DNA of 64,000 nucleotides from Paludisphaera rhizosphaerae (lineage in GTDB: Bacteria; Planctomycetota; Planctomycetia; Isosphaerales; Isosphaeraceae). Position 1 is the stretch's first letter, and each line of letters begins with the position of its first letter. The DNA is taken from NCBI RefSeq assembly GCF_011065895.1, contig NZ_JAALCR010000023.1:1-64000 (forward strand), read 5' to 3'. The notes below the pieces were generated by a model, which did no database searches, had not been told where the DNA came from, and was given only the letters and a program-made list of their open reading frames with translations. The position numbers were made by a program, and so were the translations under genes. Below, piece after piece: positions 34,785 through 43,093 of this stretch.

Positions 34785-36143
34785 TCAGACCAGTCCGCCG
34801 GCCAGTTCCGGGATCACCAGGCCGGTCGAGCCGATGGCGATCGGCCGTCCTGTGCGGTCCTGGAACGAGGTTTCCGGATCGATGCCGAGGCGGTCGTATA
34901 GAGTCGCGATGATGTCCTGTGGCCGGACCGGGCGATCGGCCGGGGCCCCTCCGCGGGGGTCGGACGAGCCGATGGTCCGGCCCGCCGCGAGGCCGCCGCC
35001 GGCGACCAGCACGCTCATGCAGCGGCCGTTGTGGTCGCGGCCCGGGATCGGGTCCTGCGGCAGGCCGGTGTTGAGCCGAGGGGAGCGGCCGAACTCGCCC
35101 ATGACGAGGACGATCGTCGACTCCAGCAACCCCCGCTGGCTGAGGTCCTCGATGAGTGTGGCGACGGCGGCGTCGAGCACCGGCAAGACGTTGTGCATCC
35201 CCTTCTCAATGCTGGAGTGCCAGTCCCAGCCGCCGAACGTGAGCGTCACGAAACGCACGCCGGCCTCCACCAGCCTCCGCGCCAGTAGCGCACTCTGGCC
35301 CCAGGTGTGGCGGCCGTAACGCGCCCGCAGGACTTCGGGCTCCTGGCCCAGGTCGAAGGCGGCGCGGGCCTCGGGACCGCTGAGCATCCCCAGCGCGGCT
35401 TCCTGGAAGCGATCGAGGTCGCCGGACGCCGCCGCCTTGTCGATCCTGGCGCGGGCGGCGTCGAACCGCGAGAGCAACTGGTGTCGGCAGTCGAGCCGGC
35501 TGACGTCCACGCCCGCGGGAAGGTCCAGGCTGGTCGCGTGATAGGCCGGGTTGTTGGGGTCGCCATCGGCGTTGAACGGGTCGAAGGTACGCCCAAGGTA
35601 TGCCGCGCCGTGGTAGCCGATCGGCAACCCCACGGTGTGGGTGTTCGGCAGGCCGACGTAGGGAGGAATCCCCGGCCGCTTGACCCCCTTCAACCGCGTC
35701 AGGATCGACGCGAACGACGGGTTCACCGGCGTCTGATTCACTCCGTTGGGACCGGAGTAGCCGGTCAACATCCAGTGAGCGGCCGTGAAGTGGTCGTCGT
35801 TGTCGTGGTGGACCGAGCGGAGCAGGGCGACCTTGTCCAGGATCGCCGCGTGGCGGGGGAGCAGCTCCGAGACTCGCACGCCCGGAACAGCCGAGGCGAT
35901 CGAGCCGATCGGACCGCGCACCTCGGCGGTGGCGTCGGGCTTGGGGTCGTACGTCTCATGTTGTGGAGGACCGCCGTCGAGCCAGACGAGGATGACCGAA
36001 GGGTCGTCGGCCCCCCGTTTCGCGACGGCCCCAGCCGCCTGGGCTCGCAGGAGGTCGGCCAGGCAAAGGCCGGACGCCCCCAGAACCCCCGCCCGCAGGA
36101 CCGATCGCCGCGTCACGCCGCTCGCCATCGAGTTGCTCAACAT
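34785..36143 (-). CDS. DUF1501 domain-containing protein (sulfatase-like, exported)
   Basis: 452 residues. The N-terminus GVTRRSVLRAGVLGASGLCL has the twin-arginine signal of exported planctomycete proteins. The DUF1501 core shows VILVWLDGGPPQHETYDPKP, then LLRSVHHDNDDHFTAAHWM and later VLVMGEFGRSPRLN and GRDHNGRCMSVL, with the metal-ligand pattern of the alkaline phosphatase superfamily. The start at 36143 has GGAGGC eight to nine bases upstream. In planctomycetes these genes usually sit beside DUF1549/DUF1553 cytochrome-type partners; none is in this window, so it stands alone. Confidence 0.93.
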   Translation of the reverse strand: MLSNSMASGVTRRSVLRAGVLGASGLCLADLLRAQAAGAVAKRGADDPSVILVWLDGGPPQHETYDPKPDATAEVRGPIGSIASAVPGVRVSELLPRHAAILDKVALLRSVHHDNDDHFTAAHWMLTGYSGPNGVNQTPVNPSFASILTRLKGVKRPGIPPYVGLPNTHTVGLPIGYHGAAYLGRTFDPFNADGDPNNPAYHATSLDLPAGVDVSRLDCRHQLLSRFDAARARIDKAAASGDLDRFQEAALGMLSGPEARAAFDLGQEPEVLRARYGRHTWGQSALLARRLVEAGVRFVTLTFGGWDWHSSIEKGMHNVLPVLDAAVATLIEDLSQRGLLESTIVLVMGEFGRSPRLNTGLPQDPIPGRDHNGRCMSVLVAGGGLAAGRTIGSSDPRGGAPADRPVRPQDIIATLYDRLGIDPETSFQDRTGRPIAIGSTGLVIPELAGGLV

Positions 36144-36496
36144 GGGTGGTGCCTCCGCCAGGAGTTTAACAATACTCCAACACGATGCAATGCTCCACCT
36201 TGACGAGACTGCGGATCGCGACGATCTTGCGGGGTGAGCGTCGCCTGGGGGCAACAAAGGACGGTGAAGGCGACAATCGGGAAAACCGATGAAAGGGGAT
36301 GCGGAGTATTCGTTGACGCGATGATGAAGAACTCGTACAGTTCATATGACTGAATCCAGGATGGAGCAATCGCCCGGCTGGCGAGGTGTCGACGGCTGCT
36401 GAAACGTCGCGACGCGGTCTTCGGGTCCACTCTTCTTGCTCGATCCCGTCTGCCTGAGATCCTTCGACCGACCCTGTCCCGGGGAGAACCCGCGCC
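36144..36496. other. Intergenic region between divergent DUF1501 and S55 protease genes
   Basis: 353 bases with no gene I can support. AT-rich patches (GAAGAACTCGTACAGTTCAT near 36327) may hold promoters. The sequence GAACTCGTACAGTTC contains a short inverted repeat. Confidence 0.35.
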
Positions 36497-38374
36497 ATGC
36501 GTTCGATGACGGTCCGGCGAGTCGGAGTGCTGCTGTTGGGGATTGTTTGGCTGACGGCGTCGTTCGCGACGTCCCGAGCCGACGAGCCCGACGCGCGCAT
36601 GTACTGGGACGTGAAGGACCTCAAACCCGGGATGAAGGGTATAGGTCGGACCGTGATGGTCGGCACGAAGCTGGAGGAGTTCGGCGCTGAGGTTCTGGGC
36701 GTGATGCGCGACGTCAGCCCGGGCCGCGACATGATCCTCTGCCGCCTGACCGGCTGCAACCTGGAGCATGCCGGGATCATCCAGGGGATGAGCGGCAGCC
36801 CGATCTACATCGACGGCAAGCTCGTCGGCGCGGTGGCCTTCGCCTGGGAGTTCGCCAAGGACCCCATCGCCGGCGTGACCCCCTTCCAGCAGATGGTGCA
36901 GTACGTCCGCGCCAGCGATCGCCGGATGGCGGCGGAGGCCCTCGACAAGGCCGTGCCGGCTCCGATTCATGCGTCGGTCTCGTATCAGATCGAGACCCCG
37001 GACGCCGACCCGTCCCGTCTGGAGATGCCGCTGCGGGTCTCCGGCGGTGGGGCGGGGATGATCCCGATCGCCACCCCGCTGGCCGCCTCGGGGTTCAGCC
37101 CTCGGGCGCTTTCGATGCTCGATTCGAGCCTGCGACCGCTGGGAATGGCCCCGATGTCCGGCGGCCGCGCGGCCGACGAGGTGGTGAAGTGCGAGGGGGA
37201 CAAGCCGTTCCAGCCGGGTTCTCCCCTGAGCATCGCGATGGTCATGGGGGACTTCGACCTCTCGGGCATCGGCACGGTGACGCACGTTGAGGGGGACCGG
37301 GTCTACGGCTTCGGCCATCCGATGTTCAGCCTGGGCAACTGCGCGTTCCCGATGATGACGGGCTACATCCACACGGTTTACCCTCGCGCCAGCGTGAGCA
37401 TGAAGATGGGCTCGCCGCTGAAGGTGGTGGGCGTGGTCGACGCCGACGTCAGCACGGGGGTCGCCGGCCGGATCGGCGCCAAGCCCGACATGCTGCCGAT
37501 GTCCGTGCGGGTGAAGACGGGCAAGTACGCCGACGCTCGCACGTATCGAGTCCAGATGGTTCGCGAGCCGTCGCTCGTCTCCTCGTTCGTCACGGCGGTC
37601 CTCACCAGCGCGATCGACACCGAGGGGAACCTGCCCGACGAGTTGACCGCCCACTTCCGGGCCGACGTCAAGATCCAGGGGCGCGAGACGGTCACCCTCC
37701 GCGACACCTTCAGCGGCCCTCGCTACACGGGATCGATGGGAGCGTCGGCCCTCTTCGGTCCGCTCGGATCGATCGTGAACATCCTGGTCCGCAACCCGAT
37801 GGCTCCCGTCCGAATCGAGTCCATCGACTGCGACGTGGAGATCGAGGACGGCCGGAGGGTCGCATCGATCGAGACGGTCCGGCTTCAGTCGAACAACGTC
37901 GAGCCTGGCGGCACGCTGCGGGCCTACGTCACCCTCAAGCCCTACAAGGGCGAACGCCAGGTGGTCGAGGCCGCCGTGAAGATCCCCGACGACTTCCCGG
38001 AGGGGAATCATGAAGCTCTGGTCTGCGACCTGGTCAACAGCGCCCGGCGACGGTTCAAGAACGACCCGGTGCTGAACGAGCCTCGCGACCTGGACGGCAT
38101 CCTCGCGTCGCTCAAAATGCAGACCCAGCCCAAGCGGACGGAAGTCTATCTCCACGTCCAGACGCCCGATAAGGGCCTGGCCGTCAACGGCGCCGCGCTT
38201 CCCAACCTGCCGGCCAGCGCCCGAGCCGTGTTCAGCTCCAAGCGGCAGGCCCCGGCCCAGGCGATCCGCTCCGACCTGATCCAGGCGGCGGCGACCCCCT
38301 GGGTCGTCGAGGGGAGCCAGACGCTCCAGTTCACCGTGGCCAAGGACGCTGGGCTCTCGTTATCGTTGAAGTGA
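36497..38374 (+). CDS. SpoIVB peptidase S55 domain protein, exported
   Basis: 625 residues. A signal peptide (VGVLLLGIVWLTASFATSRA) precedes an S55 serine peptidase domain: AGIIQGMSGSPIYIDGKLVG with Ser99/Ser101 in the GMSGSP motif, where the nucleophile of SpoIVB-type proteases lies. VAFAWEFAKDPIAGVTPFQQ and VYGFGHPMFSLG are typical too. No PDZ domain is visible, unlike SpoIVB itself. The C-terminal third looks beta-rich. GGGGAG ten bases upstream supports the ATG. It lies 42 bases before the propeller-protein gene. The organism is not a sporeformer, so the substrate is unknown. Confidence 0.9.
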   Translation: MRSMTVRRVGVLLLGIVWLTASFATSRADEPDARMYWDVKDLKPGMKGIGRTVMVGTKLEEFGAEVLGVMRDVSPGRDMILCRLTGCNLEHAGIIQGMSGSPIYIDGKLVGAVAFAWEFAKDPIAGVTPFQQMVQYVRASDRRMAAEALDKAVPAPIHASVSYQIETPDADPSRLEMPLRVSGGGAGMIPIATPLAASGFSPRALSMLDSSLRPLGMAPMSGGRAADEVVKCEGDKPFQPGSPLSIAMVMGDFDLSGIGTVTHVEGDRVYGFGHPMFSLGNCAFPMMTGYIHTVYPRASVSMKMGSPLKVVGVVDADVSTGVAGRIGAKPDMLPMSVRVKTGKYADARTYRVQMVREPSLVSSFVTAVLTSAIDTEGNLPDELTAHFRADVKIQGRETVTLRDTFSGPRYTGSMGASALFGPLGSIVNILVRNPMAPVRIESIDCDVEIEDGRRVASIETVRLQSNNVEPGGTLRAYVTLKPYKGERQVVEAAVKIPDDFPEGNHEALVCDLVNSARRRFKNDPVLNEPRDLDGILASLKMQTQPKRTEVYLHVQTPDKGLAVNGAALPNLPASARAVFSSKRQAPAQAIRSDLIQAAATPWVVEGSQTLQFTVAKDAGLSLSLK

Positions 38375-38416
38375 CCGGGCTGGACGCCCGGACTTCAACG
38401 AGCGACGAGGGTCGAC

Positions 38417-40582
38417 ATGACGGAACTCCTTGAGAGGCGGCGGCGTCGGACGATCTCCAGGCTCATCACGATCGCGACGTTCGCGGCGACCTTCGCCGCG
38501 GCCGGCGCGATCGAGCTTTTCGCCAAGCTGGAAACCTGGCGGCAGGAGTCGGCCTCGGCTTTCGCCAAGCACCATCGTGAGGGCGTCGTCGTCTCCGACC
38601 AGGGCCGCGTCCGCCTTGGCCGATCGCTCGTGCCAACTGCGGCCCTCGCCGCCGATCGCGTCTGGGACCTCGCCCGCGCCAGCGACGGCTCGATCTACGC
38701 CGCCACGGGCGACTCGGGCCAGGTCTTCCGGCTCGACCCCAAGGTCTCGCCTCCGGCCTGGAAGATGGTCCTGGACGACGCCGACGGCCAGGCGCTCAGC
38801 CTGACGACGATCGGCGACAGGGTCTTCGTCGGCACCGGCCCCTCAGGCAAGGTCGTCGACCTGACCGACCCGGCGCATCCCTCGTCGCGGCCTGATCCGA
38901 GCGTCCTTTACATCTGGGACCTCGCCGCCGATCCGAAGGGGAATCTGTACGCGGCCACCGGCCCGAATGGGCAACTCTGGAAGCGGAACCCCGAGGGGGC
39001 GTGGTCGCTCGCCTACGACGCCAAGCCGGCTCACCTGCTCTCCGTCGCGGTCGGACCCGACGGCTCGGTCTTCGCGGGAAGCGACGGCGAGGGGCTGATC
39101 TTCCGCATCGCCCCTGACGGCAAGGCGACGGTCCTCTACGACGCGCCTCAGTCCGAGATCCGAACGCTGCTCGTCGCTCCGGACGGTACGCTTTACGCCG
39201 GCACCGCCGCTGAAGGGGCCGGGGGCAAGACAAGCGGGCTTAACCTTTTCTCGATGCAGGACTCGACCGCCGGGGGGAGCCAGACGCCGGGCGGACCGTT
39301 GAGGGCCGTCGCCCTGGCGCAGACTCCGCCCGTCGACGCCGTCGCGGGAAAGCCGAAAGAGGCCCCTGCCGGAGGCTCGGCCGCGCCCAAGCCGGCACTG
39401 CCGGGAGAGAACGCTGTCTACCGGATCGACCGGGAGGGGGTCGTCCGCGAGGTCTTCCGCGCCAAGGCCCTGATCTTCGCTTTGGCTCGCATCGAAGACC
39501 GTCTGCTCGTCGGAACGGGGCCGGAAGGAGTCCTCTACGAAGTCCGCGAGGGGGAATCGGAGAATACGCCTCTTGCCAAGCTCGACAACGGACAGATCCT
39601 CTCGCTGCTCGCCGACGGCGGCGACCTCCTGATCGGTGCAGGGGACCCCGGCGCAGTGGTCAAGCTCTCCGCGAGCGTCGTCGATCACGGGGAACTGGTC
39701 TCGGACATCTTCGACGCCAAGCTCCCCAGCCGGTTCGGCGCCCTGGGGTGGCAGGGAGAGACCCCCGAGGGGACCTCCATCGCCCTGCAGGTTCGGACGG
39801 GGAACGTCGGCGAGCCCGACGGCACCTGGTCCCCCTGGTCCCCCGAGCAGACCGACCCCAGCAAGGCCCAGGCTCAGGCTCCGGTCGGCCGGTTCGTCCA
39901 GTATCGGGCCAGGCTCGCAACCAAGGATCCCAAGAAGTCGCCCGAGCTTCGCTCGGTCTCGGTCGCCTACCGTTCGACCAACCTCCACCCGGAAATCAAC
40001 AAACTGGACATCCCCGACGTCTCCTCGGCCGACGGCGCGGCGAAGCAGGCGAAGCTGAACGTGCGGTGGGAGGTGACCGACCCGAACGACGACGACCTCA
40101 ACTACCTCGTGCAGGTCCGCAAGGAGGGTTGGCCGACCTGGATCAACCTGACCGACTCGCCGATCACCGAGAAGTCGTACTCGTGGGATACGACCGCGTT
40201 CCCTTCGGGGCGGTATCGCGTGAAGCTCATCGCCGGCGACCGTCCCTCGAACAGCCCCGAGGACGCCCTGACTCGGGAACGCGAAAGCGCCTCGTTCCTC
40301 GTCGACCACGACGCCCCGAAGGTCTCGATCTCCACCGATGGCCGCAAGGCGGTTGTGAGTCTCTCCGACGACCTGACCCGGCTGGTGAAGGCCGAGTACG
40401 CCGTCGACGGCGGCGCGTGGTCCTCAGCCTTCCCCGAGGATGGCCTGTTCGACGGGACCGCCGAGAAGGCCGCACTGACGTTCCCGGATCTCAAGCCGGG
40501 CGTCCATCTGCTCATGATCCGCGCGACCGACGCCGCCGGCAACGTCGGCGCCGGCGACGCCCTATTGACCGTGAAGGATTGA
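38417..40582 (+). CDS. Beta-propeller protein with C-terminal FN3-like domains, membrane-anchored
   Basis: 721 residues. An N-terminal membrane helix (ISRLITIATFAATFAAAGAI) follows a basic start. Residues about 60-420 have repeats of the type SIYAATGDSGQVFRLDP, NLYAATGPNGQLWKRNP and SVFAGSDGEGLIFRIAP, a six- or seven-bladed propeller. An Ala/Pro-rich insert lies around 285-325. The C-terminal 220 residues have FN3-like segments (YLVQVRKEGWPTWINLTDSP, then GRYRVKLIAGDRPSN) and a DHDAPKVSIS domain. GAGGG six bases before the ATG. Probably co-transcribed with the S55 protease and perhaps its partner; the function is unknown. Confidence 0.78.
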   Translation: MTELLERRRRRTISRLITIATFAATFAAAGAIELFAKLETWRQESASAFAKHHREGVVVSDQGRVRLGRSLVPTAALAADRVWDLARASDGSIYAATGDSGQVFRLDPKVSPPAWKMVLDDADGQALSLTTIGDRVFVGTGPSGKVVDLTDPAHPSSRPDPSVLYIWDLAADPKGNLYAATGPNGQLWKRNPEGAWSLAYDAKPAHLLSVAVGPDGSVFAGSDGEGLIFRIAPDGKATVLYDAPQSEIRTLLVAPDGTLYAGTAAEGAGGKTSGLNLFSMQDSTAGGSQTPGGPLRAVALAQTPPVDAVAGKPKEAPAGGSAAPKPALPGENAVYRIDREGVVREVFRAKALIFALARIEDRLLVGTGPEGVLYEVREGESENTPLAKLDNGQILSLLADGGDLLIGAGDPGAVVKLSASVVDHGELVSDIFDAKLPSRFGALGWQGETPEGTSIALQVRTGNVGEPDGTWSPWSPEQTDPSKAQAQAPVGRFVQYRARLATKDPKKSPELRSVSVAYRSTNLHPEINKLDIPDVSSADGAAKQAKLNVRWEVTDPNDDDLNYLVQVRKEGWPTWINLTDSPITEKSYSWDTTAFPSGRYRVKLIAGDRPSNSPEDALTRERESASFLVDHDAPKVSISTDGRKAVVSLSDDLTRLVKAEYAVDGGAWSSAFPEDGLFDGTAEKAALTFPDLKPGVHLLMIRATDAAGNVGAGDALLTVKD

Positions 40583-40635
40583 AGACGTGACTTGCGTTTT
40601 GGCTGACCGTCTTGAATCGCGGAGGCTCGCCACAA

Positions 40636-40793
40636 CGGCCTTCCCCCCTGGAGGGGGAAGGTGGCCCGAAGGGCCGGATGAGGGGGACGACCGCTGTCGC
40701 ATGTGGAACAACCATCGGTTACGTGTCCGACGGGGGTCGTCCCCCTCATCTGACCGCTGCGCGGTCTGTCTTCCCCCTCCAGGGGGGAAGACG
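40636..40793. repeat. REP-like palindromic intergenic element, copy 2
   Basis: About 158 bases homologous to 9878-10033: left end CGGCCTTCCCCCCTGGAGGG, inner GGCCC-GAA-GGGCC, ATGAGGGGG pairing with CCCCCTCAT, stem GACCGC-TGC-GCGGTC and CCCCCTCCAGGGGG, right end GGGGGGAAGACG. It directly precedes the DUF1559-like gene and lies in the open frame upstream of its start. Confidence 0.8.
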
Positions 40794-40820
40794 TCGCTCA
40801 TCGAGGCCCCAACAAGGCAC

Positions 40821-41747
40821 GTGACCATTGGCGTCGCGCGTCGACCCCGCCGGGGCGTTTCGCTGGCCGACGTCGTCGTCGTCCTCTTCCTGGTCGGGGT
40901 CGTGTTCCTGTTCATCATCATGGGGATGACGCGCGCCCGCGAATCCGCCCGGCTGACGATCTGCCAGCGCAACCTGGCCCAGATCGGCCAGGCGCTGACC
41001 TATTACGACGGCGCCTTTCGCGGTCTGCCCACAGTGTCCTTACCCGTCGCTGCGAATGAGCCGATGGATAAGGCCCCGCCAGGACCGTTGAAGACGATGC
41101 TCGCCGCTCTGGGCGTCGCCGACTTCATCGGCATCAACGTCGAAATGAAGAACCTGCCGGAACTTCATGCGCCGACGCCGGAGGGGAGCGTCCCCGTCGC
41201 GGGGTTCTTCTGTCCCAACGACGTCGAGGCCCTGGCCAGGCGTTTCTCGTCGCCGGTCAGCTATCGAGCGTCCGTCGGTTCCGACCTGGGCGGGACGGAC
41301 GGCGCGTTCGCTGTGGGTCGCGGCGCGACCTTGAAGGAGGTTGAGCGCCGGGACGGCCTGAGCTTCACCGCCGCGTTCGCGGAACGCCTCCTCGGCGACG
41401 GAGGCCGCGAACGCTCGCGACAGAACTACGTCGTCGTCGATCATGTCGGTTCTGGCGAGAGTGCCAGCGGGGCGGCTGGCTCCTGGCGAGGCGACGCGGG
41501 ATCGACCTGGATCCCCGCCGATTTCCGATACACGCTCTATACCCACGCCCAGCGTCCCTGGGCCAACGTTTCTCAGGTCGCGACCGACGGCCGCACCTCG
41601 GACATGTCGGCTTCCAGCTCTCACGTCGCCGGGCTGAACCTGCTGATGCTGGACGGCTCGGCTCGCGTCGTCACGCCTTCGATCGCCCCCGAGGTCTGGC
41701 GAGCTTACGGCTCGATCGGCCCCGAACCCACTGCACCAGAGAATTGA
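40821..41747 (+). CDS. DUF1559-like pseudopilin protein with variant signal
   Basis: 308 residues from a GTG at 40821. The N-terminal RRGVSLADVVVVLFLVGVVF is a prepilin-like signal in which the usual F(T/S)LIE is replaced by VSLAD (Val at +1, Asp at +5). The membrane helix is followed by ARESARLTICQRNLAQIGQA, as in DUF1559 proteins, and the C-terminal AGLNLLMLDGSARVVTP matches the family's DGSVR motif. The upstream open frame to 40587 is made by the REP-like element, so I exclude it. Start uncertain: only AAGGC lies nearby. Three bases before the HAD gene, so one transcript. Confidence 0.75.
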   Translation: MTIGVARRPRRGVSLADVVVVLFLVGVVFLFIIMGMTRARESARLTICQRNLAQIGQALTYYDGAFRGLPTVSLPVAANEPMDKAPPGPLKTMLAALGVADFIGINVEMKNLPELHAPTPEGSVPVAGFFCPNDVEALARRFSSPVSYRASVGSDLGGTDGAFAVGRGATLKEVERRDGLSFTAAFAERLLGDGGRERSRQNYVVVDHVGSGESASGAAGSWRGDAGSTWIPADFRYTLYTHAQRPWANVSQVATDGRTSDMSASSSHVAGLNLLMLDGSARVVTPSIAPEVWRAYGSIGPEPTAPEN

Positions 41748-41750
41748 ACC

Positions 41751-42392
41751 ATGCGCCTGCCGATTGTGATGTTCGACTTTGGCAACGTCCTGGGGTTTTT
41801 CGACTACGGCCTGATCTACGCGAGATTCGGCGCTCGGCTGGGTCTCTCGGCCTCGGCGTTTCACGAGCTGGTGGAATCGAAGGGGATGAGTGCGCTCCTG
41901 GCCGAGTTCGAGGCCGGGGATCTCACGCCCGAGGACTTCGCCGCCAAGGTTCAGCGTGAGGTGGGGCTTGACCTCTCTTATGAGGACTTCGTCTCGGACT
42001 GGCAGGACATCTTCGAACTGAACGAGCCCATCGCCCGGCTGGTCGTCGAGTTGAAGGCGAAGGGTTACACGCTCCTGCTGGGGTCGAACACGAACGCGAT
42101 CCATGCGGCGTTTTACCGTCGGCGGTTCCGCGAGACGCTCGACCACTTCGACCACTTCGTGCTCTCGCACGAGGTCCGCGCCATGAAGCCGTCGCGAGCG
42201 TTTTTCGACGCCTGCACGGCGGTCGTCGGGGTTCCGGCGGCCTCGTGCGTCTTCATCGACGACGTCGCGGAGAACATCGAGGGCGCCCGCGCGGCAGGGC
42301 TGCAGGGCGTCGTTTACAAGGATCCCGCGGGCCTGAAGCGGGACCTTCAAGCCCTCGGCGTGGAGACGTCGTCCGACAGCCCCTCGAACTGA
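41751..42392 (+). CDS. HAD-IA family phosphatase
   Basis: 213 residues. Catalytic Asp9 lies in VMFDFGNVLGFF; the second Asp of the usual DxD is replaced by Gly (DFGN), as in YihX-type sugar phosphatases. Motif II is LLLGSNTNAIH, motif III MKPSRAFFDAC and motif IV CVFIDDVAENIEGARAAGL. A small helical cap lies at about 20-80. Length is typical for the YihX/epoxide-hydrolase-like branch. It starts three bases after the DUF1559-like gene, so co-expression is likely, though no functional link is evident. Confidence 0.9.
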   Translation: MRLPIVMFDFGNVLGFFDYGLIYARFGARLGLSASAFHELVESKGMSALLAEFEAGDLTPEDFAAKVQREVGLDLSYEDFVSDWQDIFELNEPIARLVVELKAKGYTLLLGSNTNAIHAAFYRRRFRETLDHFDHFVLSHEVRAMKPSRAFFDACTAVVGVPAASCVFIDDVAENIEGARAAGLQGVVYKDPAGLKRDLQALGVETSSDSPSN

Positions 42393-43093
42393 AATCAACT
42401 CTCTTAACAACAACGCGGCGCGGGTGCGGGATCGGCTCGACCCCCTCGCCCCGCGTGTCTTGCAAGCGCCGATCGACCCTTCTCCGCGCCACGACCGATG
42501 AAGGTCCGACCCCCCCGCCTCATCCGCCCCTTCCGGATTTTGACATCCCCGTTCGGTGCGGCAGACTCTCGTATGAGTCGCCATTCCAACAGTGGCGCCG
42601 GCCCCGATCCGTCTGAATCCACCCCTCCGATTCCACATCCCGCCGAAGAATTTCAGATTGGGGCTTGACGAAGGGAATCCTTACAGCCATCATTGACTGC
42701 GTGCATGGAGCCAATCATTATATCGTGCTGTGCCGCATCTGCATTCTCGGTGCCGTTCGGCGCGAGGGCGGGTGGGCCGGCGAGGGATCGAGGGCGCGGC
42801 TGAGGTCCCAAGCGGGCCGGGCCGGGCTTTGAAACAAACGGAGTTCGTCCTGCTGCGATGCGGGGCGGCTCCTGCGGAATGAGTCGACGTCGAGTGCGGG
42901 AGCGGGCGGCCTCGCGAGGGGCGGACGCGACGCGCTTCGCGGCCGGCGGGGGTGAAGGGCGTCGCGCCTTGCGCCGGGCCCGTGCGTGCGAATGAATCAC
43001 CTTGATGAGAGGGGAGGACGGGTCAGGGTCGTCGCAACGGAACGCGGCGGAAACCCGAGACCAGTCCTCAACGCAAACCGGGGGAGTCTGTCG
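42393..43093. other. Long intergenic leader of giant surface-protein gene
   Basis: 701 bases without a supportable gene on either strand; reading frames here are by-products of high GC. It contains a promoter-like site (listed separately) in an AT-rich patch near 42690-42725. No RNA structure or riboswitch was recognised. Confidence 0.5.
42693..42721 (+). promoter_or_regulatory. Sigma-70-like promoter candidate before giant surface-protein gene
   Basis: TTGACT, 17-base spacer, CATTAT. It is the best match to -35/-10 consensus in the 700 bases before the giant gene and lies in an AT-rich island. It would give a leader of about 365 bases before the ATG at 43094. Prediction from sequence only. 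Confidence 0.35.
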
